The translations under genes were made by a program, and so were the position numbers. DNA of 64,000 nt from Thermoleophilia bacterium (GTDB taxonomy: Bacteria > Actinomycetota > Thermoleophilia > Miltoncostaeales > Miltoncostaeaceae). The number at the start of each line of letters is the position of its first letter. The first letter of the stretch is position 1. The notes beneath the pieces are model-generated. The model made no database searches. It saw nothing but the letters and a program-made list of their open reading frames with translations, and was not told the origin of the DNA. Of the stretch, positions 8,629-16,961 are shown piece by piece. Location: NCBI GenBank assembly GCA_017882545.1, contig JADGPG010000087.1, forward strand, positions 1 through 64,000. The letters are read 5' to 3'.

Positions 8629-8659
8629 TCATTGCTCGATATTCTCTTTGCGTACTCAA
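8617..8659. promoter_or_regulatory. Paired MarR operator candidates
   Basis: TTGATTACTCAA (8617-8628) and TTGCGTACTCAA (8648-8659) share TTGNNTACTCAA; the first is a near-palindrome. Their starts are 31 bases apart, about three helical turns, so bound dimers would sit on the same DNA face. They lie between the divergent MarR gene and yceI. Confidence 0.5.
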
Positions 8660-8686
8660 CTATATCCCAAAGGGAGCCCCGTGACT

Positions 8687-9220
8687 ATGAGCAATTCCAT
8701 TCCGGTAGGTACCTGGACCAGTGACAAGGTCCACAGCACGTTTGATTTCTCCGCCCGTCACATGGTCGTCGCGACCTACCACGGCAAGCTCAAGGACTTT
8801 GATACAACACTCGTCGGCAACGCGGACGGGACCGCATCCCTCACCGCCGCGGCCCGCGTCGGGAGCGTCGAGACGGCCGAGGACAACCTGACGGGCCACC
8901 TGCTGTCGCCGGACTTCTTTGACGCCGAGCAGTACCCCGAGGTCACCTTTACCTCATCGGACATCACGCGTGACGGGGACCACGTCGTGGTGCGCGGCGA
9001 GTTGACCGCAAAGGGCATTACCAAGGACGTCACCCTGCACGGGGAGATCGCCGGCCCGTCGACCGGTTTCGAGGGCGCGGAACTCCTCGGGCTGACGCTC
9101 GAGGGAACGATCGACCGCCGTGATTTCAACATGGTCTGGAATGCCACCCTCCCGACCGGCGGCCTCGTCCTGGGTCACGACGTGAAGCTCGTCGCGAGCC
9201 TCGAGCTGGCCAAGGTCTAA
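8687..9220 (+). CDS. YceI-family lipocalin-like protein
   Basis: About 177 residues. Typical YceI signatures: GTWTSDKVHSTFDFSARHMVV at the start, LTGHLLSPDFFDAEQYPEVTFTS in the middle and GELTAKGITKDVTLHGE, which build a beta-barrel that binds isoprenoid-like lipids. No signal peptide is seen, so it is probably cytoplasmic. AGGGAG at 8671-8676 serves either GTG 8681 (four bases) or ATG 8687 (ten bases). An FMN-reductase gene follows by four bases, making a likely two-gene unit under the divergent MarR regulator, possibly a quinone or oxidative-stress module. Confidence 0.9.
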   Translation: MSNSIPVGTWTSDKVHSTFDFSARHMVVATYHGKLKDFDTTLVGNADGTASLTAAARVGSVETAEDNLTGHLLSPDFFDAEQYPEVTFTSSDITRDGDHVVVRGELTAKGITKDVTLHGEIAGPSTGFEGAELLGLTLEGTIDRRDFNMVWNATLPTGGLVLGHDVKLVASLELAKV

Positions 9221-9224
9221 TCAG

Positions 9225-9776
9225 ATGATCGTCCTCGGCATCTCCGGCAGCCTCCGCCAGGATTCGTTCAACACGAAGCTCCTGAGGGAGGTCGCCACGG
9301 AGCTTCCGGACGGTATCGAGTTCCGACTCTATGACGGGTTGCGGGACGTGCCGCCATACGACGAGGACATCGACCTCGAGCCCGTCCCGGAGCCGGTCGG
9401 CCGCCTACGGCGTGAGCTGGCGGGCGCCGACGCGGTCCTGTTCGCCACTCCGGAGTACAACTTCTCGATTCCGGGGCAGCTCAAGAACGCCATCGACTGG
9501 GCGTCGCGGCCCGCCGGTGCCGGCGCGCTCCGGTTCGTCCCGGTGGCGGTCATCGGGTCGAGCACAGGCGCCTACGGCGCGGTCTGGGCCCAGGCCGAGC
9601 TTCGCAAGGTCCTCGGGGCATGCGGCGCGCGGGTCGTGGAGGGCGACGTGACCCTGGGACATGCCCGGGAGGCATTCGCAACGACGGCACCGCTGTCGGA
9701 CGAGCACCGTGCGCAGGCACGGGAACTGCTCGCAGAACTCATCGGTCACGCCGAGCGGCGAGCGGCGGCGGCGTAG
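9225..9776 (+). CDS. NAD(P)H-dependent FMN reductase
   Basis: 183 residues, flavodoxin-like fold of the SsuE/ArsH/chromate-reductase family. The phosphate-binding GISGSLRQDSFNTKLL is at the N-terminus, the family motif ATPEYNFSIPGQLKNAIDW is at about 78-96, and VIGSSTGAYGAVWAQ is at about 109-123. It reduces FMN or quinone-like substrates with NAD(P)H. It is co-transcribed with yceI and ends before a strong hairpin. Confidence 0.9.
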   Translation: MIVLGISGSLRQDSFNTKLLREVATELPDGIEFRLYDGLRDVPPYDEDIDLEPVPEPVGRLRRELAGADAVLFATPEYNFSIPGQLKNAIDWASRPAGAGALRFVPVAVIGSSTGAYGAVWAQAELRKVLGACGARVVEGDVTLGHAREAFATTAPLSDEHRAQARELLAELIGHAERRAAAA

Positions 9777-9781
9777 TACTC

Positions 9782-9823
9782 GCGATGCTCGCGGGACCGG
9801 CACGCCGGTCCCGCGAGCATCGC
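9782..9823. terminator. Perfect 19-bp inverted repeat, bidirectional terminator
   Basis: GCGATGCTCGCGGGACCGG, a CACG loop, then the exact reverse complement. It fills the gap between the convergent FMN-reductase and DEAD-box helicase genes, a typical place for a shared terminator. No T-run follows on either strand. Confidence 0.75.
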
Positions 9824-9828
9824 AGCAC

Positions 9829-11094
9829 TCAGGAGGACGTCTGGCGCGAGCCGCGCTTGATTCGCCCGCGCGGTGCCGTGCGGTGCAGCGGCTGGGCCCC
9901 ATTCGGACCTCCGGTCGCCTTCGACGAGAAGTGCCCGCCACGACGCTTGGATGCGTAGAGCACCTTCGCCTGGCCGACCGGCAGACCGGTCGCCGCCCAT
10001 TCGGCGTCGAGACCGAGGGACACCGCCATGCGGCTGACCTTCGGTGCGTCTGCGGGTGGCACGAGCGTCAGCGCGTGCCCCGTCCGTCCGGCACGCGCGG
10101 TCCGGCCGACGCGGTGGGTGTAGTCGGACTGGTCGTTCGGCGGGTCGTAGTTGACGACCAGCGCAACGTCCTCGAGGTCGATGCCGCGCGCGGCAACATC
10201 GGTCGCGACCAGCACGCGGCACTGCCCCTTACGGATGCGCCCGAGCGCGCGCTCGCGCTGGGACTGGGACAGGTCACCGTGCATGGCCACGGCATCCATC
10301 CCGTGGCGCCCGAGGTTTGTCGCCAGGCGGTCCGCACCGCGCTTGGTGCGGGTGAACACCAACACCAGCCCTGGCTCGGTGGTGAGCTCGTCGACGAGCA
10401 TCGCCATACGTGCCTCGCCCTGGGTCACCGCGAAGCGGTGGGCCACGCCGGTCACCAGCGGCTCGGTGCCAAGCCGCAGCTTGACCGGGTCACGCGTCAG
10501 CTTGCGCGCCAGATCGGCGACCTCGCCCTCCAATGTCGCCGACAGCAGGAGCGTTTGGCGGTCGTCGGTGAGCCGGGCGACGATGCGGTCGACCTGCGGG
10601 GCGAAGCCCATGTCGAGCATCCGGTCGGCCTCGTCGAGAATGAGGATCTCCACGTCGCCCAATGACAGGAGCTTGCGCTCGATCAGGTCATTGAGGCGTC
10701 CGGGCGTGGCCACCACGATGTCCGCGCGCGCCGCCTTTTGGGCCTGGCGCGGGATCGGTACGCCGCCATAGCAGCTGGCGATCCGCAGTCCGGCCGCCTG
10801 GGCCGCATCCGCGAGTTCGTCGGTGATCTGCACCGCAAGTTCGCGCGTCGGCGCCAACACGAGTGCCCGTGGACCGCGCCCTCGGCGCAGGCCGCTGACG
10901 CGCTCGATGGTCGGGAGCCCGAAGGCGAAGGTCTTTCCTGAGCCGGTCGGAGCCCGCACCAGCAGGTCCGTTCCCGCGATGGCCTCGCGGATCATCAGCT
11001 CTTGGACTTCGAACGGGGCGTGAATGCCGTTCTTGGCCAAGGCATCGCAGACCGCCGAACTCACGCCGAGTTCGGCGAACGTCGTTTTCGTCAA
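9829..11094 (-). CDS. DEAD-box ATP-dependent RNA helicase
   Basis: 421 residues from the TTG at 11094, chosen because AAGGA lies eight bases upstream; the track start at 11175 lacks a site. All helicase motifs are present: the Q-motif region, APTGSGKT (I), APTRELA (Ia), TPGR (Ib), DEAD (II), SAT (III), TRTK (IV), ATDVAARGIDLEDV (V) and HRVGRTARAG (VI). The C-terminus is short and basic (GGHFSSKATGGPNG...RGRIKRG), as in RhlE-type helicases that remodel rRNA or mRNA. It stands alone, divergent from the nuclease pair. Confidence 0.92.
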   Translation of the reverse strand: MTKTTFAELGVSSAVCDALAKNGIHAPFEVQELMIREAIAGTDLLVRAPTGSGKTFAFGLPTIERVSGLRRGRGPRALVLAPTRELAVQITDELADAAQAAGLRIASCYGGVPIPRQAQKAARADIVVATPGRLNDLIERKLLSLGDVEILILDEADRMLDMGFAPQVDRIVARLTDDRQTLLLSATLEGEVADLARKLTRDPVKLRLGTEPLVTGVAHRFAVTQGEARMAMLVDELTTEPGLVLVFTRTKRGADRLATNLGRHGMDAVAMHGDLSQSQRERALGRIRKGQCRVLVATDVAARGIDLEDVALVVNYDPPNDQSDYTHRVGRTARAGRTGHALTLVPPADAPKVSRMAVSLGLDAEWAATGLPVGQAKVLYASKRRGGHFSSKATGGPNGAQPLHRTAPRGRIKRGSRQTSS

Positions 11095-11300
11095 TTCATT
11101 TCCTTGCCGGCCCAGTGGGCTCGATCGAGTGGGGAGGACTCCGCCTTCCCCGCACTCGCGGCATGATGACGACATGTCTCCCGAGGGAATCGGCGGAAAT
11201 GCCGCCCTCGCGCTGCAGCGTAGCGTACTCAGGCGTGATCACGTGTCGACGGACGGCACCGCGCCCGGTGACAGCGAGGGTCGGCGCTAGTATCGGGCCG

Positions 11301-11321
11301 ATGACGCACGTGTCCATCTAG
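11301..11321 (+). CDS. Possible leaderless six-codon minicistron (MTHVSI)
   Basis: ATG at 11301 lies seven bases after TAGTAT, the spacing seen at other apparently leaderless genes here. It ends at TAG 11319-11321, whose last two bases open the AGAGG site of the nuclease gene starting at 11330. It may couple translation of the nuclease to the transcript's 5' end. This is inference from sequence only. Confidence 0.25.
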   Translation: MTHVSI

Positions 11322-11329
11322 AGGCGATC

Positions 11330-12466
11330 GTGGTTCGCCTCCTGCATTCTGCCGACTGGCAGATCGGCATGACACGACACTTTCTCGCCCCGGAAGCGCA
11401 GAGCCGCTATTCCGAGGCGCGGCTCGAGGCGATCCGGCGCATGGCCGTGATCGCCGCCGACGCGTCCTGCGACGCCGTCGTCGTCGCCGGTGACATCTTC
11501 GAGAGCAATCTCGTGGACCGCCAGGTCGTCGCCCGCGCCCTGGATGCGCTGGCGGACTTCACGGTTCCGGTGCTCCTGCTGCCCGGAAACCACGACCCCC
11601 TGCTCGGTGCCGGATCGGTCTGGGACGCGGCCGCGTTTGTCTCCCGGTGCCCCTCCCGGGTCACGGTGTTGCGGGACGCCACCCCCGTCCCGATCGCCGA
11701 CGGGGCGGCCGAGGTGATCGGTGCGGCATGGCCATCAAAGCGCCCGCTGACGGATCTCGTCGGTGCCGTCGTGGCGGACCTCCGACCCGCCGGGGTACCG
11801 CGGATCGTGGTCGGACACGGCGCGGTGGACCGCGGGAGCCCAGACCCCAATGACCCCTCGCTGATCGGACTCGACATCATCGAGCGGGCCATTGCGGCGG
11901 GCAGCGTGCAGTACGTCGCGCTCGGGGACCGGCACTCGATGACCGATGTCGGGACGAGCGGACGCGTCTGGTACCCGGGCACGCCCCTGGTGACCGACTA
12001 CGCGGAGGACGCGCCCAACACGGCGCTCCTCGTGGAACTCGACGAGGGCTCGGTGACCGTCACCCCGGTGCCGGTCGGGGACTGGACGTTCGTGCGGTCG
12101 GCGGTCGATCTGTCGGACGACGTCGATGTCGGGGCGCTCGAGGCCTGGCTCGCCGCGCGTCCGGACAAGCGGCGCTGCGTCGTCAAGCTGAGCTTCACCG
12201 GGGCCGTTTCGCTCGCCGCCAAGCTCCGGCTCGACGCGGTTCTGGATGCCTATGCGGACGTATTCGCCGGTCTTGAGGTCTGGGACCGCCGGACCGATCT
12301 CGTCGTCGTGCCCGACGACGCGGACTTGGCCGAGATGGGCGCGACCGGCTTCCTGGCCGCGGCGGTCGACGACCTCAAGCTCATCGCCGCGGCCGGCGGA
12401 CCCGACGGTGAGACCGCACAGGACGCCCTGTCACTGCTCTACCGACTGTCCCGGAGTGGCGGATGA
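11330..12466 (+). CDS. DNA repair metallophosphoesterase, YhaO/SbcD/Mre11-like
   Basis: 378 residues from GTG 11330, with GAGG five bases upstream. Calcineurin-type phosphoesterase motifs: LLHSADWQIG, VVVAGDIFESN, LLPGNHDPLLG and late IVVGHGAVD and ALGDRHS, the metal ligands of the Mre11/SbcD nuclease family. Its stop overlaps the start of the ATPase gene (ATGA), so the two are translationally coupled and probably form a nuclease-ATPase complex that trims DNA ends. I prefer the YhaO label to SbcD because the partner resembles YhaN. Confidence 0.85.
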   Translation: MVRLLHSADWQIGMTRHFLAPEAQSRYSEARLEAIRRMAVIAADASCDAVVVAGDIFESNLVDRQVVARALDALADFTVPVLLLPGNHDPLLGAGSVWDAAAFVSRCPSRVTVLRDATPVPIADGAAEVIGAAWPSKRPLTDLVGAVVADLRPAGVPRIVVGHGAVDRGSPDPNDPSLIGLDIIERAIAAGSVQYVALGDRHSMTDVGTSGRVWYPGTPLVTDYAEDAPNTALLVELDEGSVTVTPVPVGDWTFVRSAVDLSDDVDVGALEAWLAARPDKRRCVVKLSFTGAVSLAAKLRLDAVLDAYADVFAGLEVWDRRTDLVVVPDDADLAEMGATGFLAAAVDDLKLIAAAGGPDGETAQDALSLLYRLSRSGG

Positions 12467-15147
12467 AGATCCTGCGCATCCGGCTGCGCGACTTCAAAGG
12501 CGTGGCCGACCGCGAGGTCACCTTCGCCCCGGACGGGGTCACCATCGTCGAAGGCCCCAACGAGGTCGGCAAGACGAGCCTGGGCGAGGGACTCAGGCTC
12601 CTGCTCGAGCACCTGGACTCGTCATCGCGTGCCGAGATCCGTGATGCCAAACCCGTCCATCGCGACGCCGGACCATGGGTCGAGGCGGAGATGACGACCG
12701 GCGACTATCACCTGATCATTGAGAAACGCTGGCTGCGCTCGCCCATGACGCACCTGAGGGTTCTGGCGCCCCGCGCCGAGGAACTGACCGGGCGCGAGGC
12801 TCACGAACGCCTGAGGGCGATCCTCGACGAGACGCTCGACCAGCAGCTGTTCTCGGCGCTGCACTATCTCCAGGGGGTCGACATTTCCCAGGCCGCGGTC
12901 GGCGACTCGCTCAGCCTCGCGACGGCCCTCGATGCCGCCGCGTCCGGGCAATCCCCGGCTGCACAGGCGGATGCCGGACTCATCGATCGCGTCCGGCAGG
13001 AGCGCGCCCGCTATTTCACCCCCGGGGGCAAAGCGACCGCCGACAGAAGCCAGCGCGGGGCGGCCGTCGACGGACTCCGCCGTGACGCGGACGCCGTCTC
13101 CCAGCGGATCCGCGAACTCGACGACCTCGCCGAGCGGTTCCGGTCGCTGACCGCAGAGCGCAGCCGCCTGGACGAGGAACGCGCGACCGCCGAGCGGCTC
13201 CTCGGCGCCGAGACGATCGCGTGGCAGGCGGTCCAGGAGGCCCGCCGCACCGTTGCCGAGGTGACCGTGCGCCACGATAGCGCCATCGCGGCGGCGACAG
13301 AGGCCGAGCGCCGCGTCCTCGCGCGCGGCGACCTGCGGCGGGCGGAGACCGAAGCCGCGGATCGGGCGGCGGCGTCGACCGGCCGTGTCGATGCGCTCCG
13401 TCCGGGCGCCGACGCGGCCGAGGCCGCACTGGCGGGGGCGGCGACGGCACGGGAGACCGCCCGGACGGCACGCATCGCGGCGACTGCCGCCCTGCGCACC
13501 GCGCGCGACGACCACGAGTACGCGCGCCGCCTGGTCAGCCGCGATCTCTGGGGCGAGCGCTTGGCCCGGGTCCGGACGGGACAGCACACGCTCGCGACGA
13601 CGGCTGAGGTGATCGCCGGCAACCGTCTGGATGCCGAACTCCTGGCCACGCTCGAGGCGGCGGCGAGCGCCGTGACGGCGGCGCGCGCGCGGCTCTCGGC
13701 AGCGTCGGCAGGAATTTCCGTAACCGCGCTCCGCGACGCGACGATCATCGTCGGTGACGACCCCCGGCACCTGGATGCCGGCGAGGTGATCGAGGCGCGC
13801 GTCGACGGGACGCTGATCGTTGGCATCGGCGACCTGGCGCGGGTCACCGTGACGGGCGGAGCGCCCGAGCGCTCGCTACGCGACGCGCTCAATGCCGCCG
13901 AGCACGACTTTGAATCGCTGCTGGTCGACTCCGGGCTGCCGGACCGGGCGACGATCGCCGAGTGCCGCATCGCGGCGCAGGCCCGGCGCGACGCGCTCGC
14001 CCAGCAGGCCGAGGCCCGCCGGCTGATCGAGGAAAGCCTGCGTGACCTCACCGTCGAACGGCTTGAGCAGGAGGTCGCCGACGACGAGGAATACCTGCGT
14101 GCCTACGTGGTGCGCCACGGGCTGCCCGAGCCCGCTCCGGAGGTCGACGCTGCCAAGGCGCGCATGGATCGCGCCGAGATCGTCGCGGGAGCCGCCGGCA
14201 CCGCGGACGACGACGCCAGCAGGGCATACGACGCCGCCAGCGCGCATCGCGAGGAGGTCCAGCGGGCGCTGACCGAGACCCAGACCGCGCATCAGGTGGC
14301 GGTCGCGCTCCACCGCAGCGCGACCGACGCGCTCGAACTCGCCAGGGCAGAGTGTGACGACGACGCCCTTGACCGGGTCACCGTCGGCGCCCGGGAGGCC
14401 GAACTTGCTGCCACCGCGGCGCTCGCCGATGCCACGGCCGCGCTTGCGGATCTGGATCCGGACTCCGTCGAGGCACGCCGCACGAACCTCGAAGGACACG
14501 CGGTACGCCTGACCGCGGAGGCGAACGTGCTCCAGCAGGAGCTTGTAGCCATCCGAACCGAACTGGTCATCCGTGGGGACGAGGGACTGCACGACCGCCG
14601 TGAGGACCTTGAGGCCCGCTGGGCACGGCTGGCCTCCGAGCACGAGCGCGTCGAGCGCGCGGCGGCGACCGTCGAGCTGCTGTGGTCCCGGCTCGAGGCG
14701 CATCGGGACGCCGCGCAGCGCTCATACGTCGCTCCGTACCGCGCGGAGATCGAGCGGCTCGGGCGAATCGTCTACGGACCGTCGTTCGCGGTCGAGATCC
14801 ACCACACGACCCTGACGATCGCCAGCCGGACGCTCGACGACCGCACCGTTCCGTTCGGGCAGCTCTCCAGCGGCGCCCGCGAACAACTCTGCGTGCTCTC
14901 CCTGCTGGCGTGCGCCGGAATCGTGGCCGGCGACGGCCGCGATGGCGTGCCCGTCATCATCGACGACGCCCTGGGTTGGAGCGACCATGACCGTCTGGAG
15001 CGGCTCGGCGCGGCCTTCGCGGCCGCTGGCCGTGATGCCCAGGTGATCGTGCTGACGTGCGACCCCGCCCGGTACCGGGCCGTCGGGTCGGCCACGGTCC
15101 GACGCCTGCGACCCGAACTGTCACCGCCCCCCGGGGTCGACGCCTAG
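12463..15147 (+). CDS. YhaN/SbcC/Rad50-like SMC-type ATPase
   Basis: 894 residues. Walker A GPNEVGKTS at about 31-39, long Ala/Glu/Arg-rich coiled coils from about 180 to 780 interrupted near 420-490, then the signature LSSGAREQL and Walker B VIIDDALGWSDHDRL near the C-terminus: the head-coil-head layout of Rad50-type proteins. No CxxC zinc hook is visible, and the GPNEVGKTSLGEG form fits YhaN rather than SbcC. With the upstream phosphoesterase it should form an ATP-gated nuclease. Its last four bases overlap the end of recD on the other strand. Confidence 0.85.
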   Translation: MKILRIRLRDFKGVADREVTFAPDGVTIVEGPNEVGKTSLGEGLRLLLEHLDSSSRAEIRDAKPVHRDAGPWVEAEMTTGDYHLIIEKRWLRSPMTHLRVLAPRAEELTGREAHERLRAILDETLDQQLFSALHYLQGVDISQAAVGDSLSLATALDAAASGQSPAAQADAGLIDRVRQERARYFTPGGKATADRSQRGAAVDGLRRDADAVSQRIRELDDLAERFRSLTAERSRLDEERATAERLLGAETIAWQAVQEARRTVAEVTVRHDSAIAAATEAERRVLARGDLRRAETEAADRAAASTGRVDALRPGADAAEAALAGAATARETARTARIAATAALRTARDDHEYARRLVSRDLWGERLARVRTGQHTLATTAEVIAGNRLDAELLATLEAAASAVTAARARLSAASAGISVTALRDATIIVGDDPRHLDAGEVIEARVDGTLIVGIGDLARVTVTGGAPERSLRDALNAAEHDFESLLVDSGLPDRATIAECRIAAQARRDALAQQAEARRLIEESLRDLTVERLEQEVADDEEYLRAYVVRHGLPEPAPEVDAAKARMDRAEIVAGAAGTADDDASRAYDAASAHREEVQRALTETQTAHQVAVALHRSATDALELARAECDDDALDRVTVGAREAELAATAALADATAALADLDPDSVEARRTNLEGHAVRLTAEANVLQQELVAIRTELVIRGDEGLHDRREDLEARWARLASEHERVERAAATVELLWSRLEAHRDAAQRSYVAPYRAEIERLGRIVYGPSFAVEIHHTTLTIASRTLDDRTVPFGQLSSGAREQLCVLSLLACAGIVAGDGRDGVPVIIDDALGWSDHDRLERLGAAFAAAGRDAQVIVLTCDPARYRAVGSATVRRLRPELSPPPGVDA

Positions 15148-16961
15148 ACAACGCCCCACAGCCGATCGCGCAGCCCTGAGGCCCGCGCGATCGGACGGCG
15201 CACGGCAGCTCGGATCGCATCCTCGGAGCCGACCAGGATCAGGCGCTCCCGCGCCCGCGTGATCGCCGTATACAGAAGCTCGCGCGTCAGCAGCTGCGAG
15301 GCGGAGTCCGGCACGACGACGACCGCCGCCTGGACCTGGCTTCCTTGGCTCTTGTGGATCGTCATGGCATGGACCGTTTCCGCGGCGCCCAGGCGCGATG
15401 CGCCGACGGTCACGACGCCGCCTGCCCGCGCGAACGCGACCTCGACCCGACCGCCGTCACCGACGACGACGACGCCGGAGTCGCCGTTGAACAGGCCCGT
15501 TGCGTAATCGTTCTCGGTGACAAGAACCGGCCGGCCGATGTACCACTCGCGGTACAGCGCATACCCGTCGATCGCGTCCCGGAGCCACGACTCGGAGATC
15601 GCGTTCCACACCTCCACGCCGCCGGGCCCACGACGGTGAGCGCACAGCACCCGGACGTCGCCACTCGCCGCCAACGCCGCGACGGCATCCCCGGCCGCAG
15701 CGGCCTCGTGGACCCGGCGGCCCGCAGCAACCACGACGTCCGCGACAATCCCGTCGCTGCGCGCGGCCTCCCCCGCCGTAGTCCACGCGACGTGCCCGTC
15801 GCCCCCACCCAGGCGATCGATCACCTCGTCCTCGGCGCCCGCGCGGACCGCATCCGCCAGCGCCCCGATCCCGGGCCCGAACCGGTGCGCTGTCCGCAGG
15901 ACCGCGATCCGCCCGCCGAGGGCCCCCGGCGCCGGAGCCGCGGCGGCCGGTCCGACGATGTCGCCGAGCACGGCGCCGGCCTCAACGGAGGCGAGCTGCG
16001 CGGCGTCGCCGACGAGGATAAGACGGGCGTCGTCCCGCAGCGCTGCCACCAGGCGGGCCATGAGCGCGAGCGAGACCATCGACGCCTCGTCGACGACGAC
16101 GACGTCGTGCGGCAGGGGCGCGTCACTGTCGTACGACACGCCGGTCGGCCGGACGCCGAGCAGGCGATGGAGGGTCACCCCTTCCAGGCCGGCGAGCGTG
16201 TCGCGGACGCCGTCGCGGACAGCAAGCACGGCGGATTGGGCGGCGATCGACTCGCCGAGGCGCTCGGCCGCCTTGCCCGTCGGAGCGCTGACCGCAATCC
16301 GCGGAACGGGTGCGCCAAGGACCTCGGCCTGCTCGCACAGCAGCGCCAGGACGGCGGCGACCGTCGTCGTCTTTCCTGTGCCCGGACCACCGCAGATGAC
16401 CGTAAGGCGCCCCGTCACCGCGATGCGCGCGCCCTCCTGCTGGAGCGGGTCTCCCGTGGGGCCGAACAGACGCAGCAGGCCGCCGTCAAGCGCCGCGGCG
16501 TCGACCGTCGGGCTACCCGCCGCGACGCGAGTGGCGACGGCCTCGGCCACCGCGAGCTCGTCGGCATAGCAGCGGCGCAGGTACATGCGAGCGCCGTCGA
16601 CGATCACCGGTCGCGCCGGCACCGGCGACGCCGGCACGGCGGCGAGCGGGCTCGCCGCCATCGACGCACGCCACGCCGCCGCCTCCGGCCACGGCAGTGC
16701 GGCGACGTCGACGGCCGCGTCGGAGTCGACCGACACCGTCGCGGCGATGTCGACGAGATCGATGCACACGTGCCCCATCCGCGGCGCGCGCGCCGCCAGC
16801 GCAGTCGCTAGCAGGACCGCGGGGTCGGCCTCGCCGAACAGCGCGCCGAGGCGCACCGCCAGCTGCACGTCGCCGGCGTGGAGCACCCCGGCGTCGTTAA
16901 ACGCGCCGAGCAGGCCATCGGCACGCAGGGCCCGATCGGCTCCGGAGGAGTCCCGGGTCAC
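15144..16961 (-). CDS. recD: Exodeoxyribonuclease V alpha subunit RecD
   Basis: 605 residues, close to E. coli RecD (608). Superfamily 1B helicase: Walker A CGGPGTGKTTT, Walker B VVVDEASMVS, a glutamine motif GDAAQLASVE, and late ALTIHKSQGS-like (AMTIHKSQGSQ) and YTAITRARERL motifs. It is the 5'-3' motor of RecBCD. Third gene of the recC-recB-recD operon; its GTG overlaps the recB stop (GTGA). Confidence 0.93.
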   Translation of the reverse strand: MTRDSSGADRALRADGLLGAFNDAGVLHAGDVQLAVRLGALFGEADPAVLLATALAARAPRMGHVCIDLVDIAATVSVDSDAAVDVAALPWPEAAAWRASMAASPLAAVPASPVPARPVIVDGARMYLRRCYADELAVAEAVATRVAAGSPTVDAAALDGGLLRLFGPTGDPLQQEGARIAVTGRLTVICGGPGTGKTTTVAAVLALLCEQAEVLGAPVPRIAVSAPTGKAAERLGESIAAQSAVLAVRDGVRDTLAGLEGVTLHRLLGVRPTGVSYDSDAPLPHDVVVVDEASMVSLALMARLVAALRDDARLILVGDAAQLASVEAGAVLGDIVGPAAAAPAPGALGGRIAVLRTAHRFGPGIGALADAVRAGAEDEVIDRLGGGDGHVAWTTAGEAARSDGIVADVVVAAGRRVHEAAAAGDAVAALAASGDVRVLCAHRRGPGGVEVWNAISESWLRDAIDGYALYREWYIGRPVLVTENDYATGLFNGDSGVVVVGDGGRVEVAFARAGGVVTVGASRLGAAETVHAMTIHKSQGSQVQAAVVVVPDSASQLLTRELLYTAITRARERLILVGSEDAIRAAVRRPIARASGLRDRLWGVV

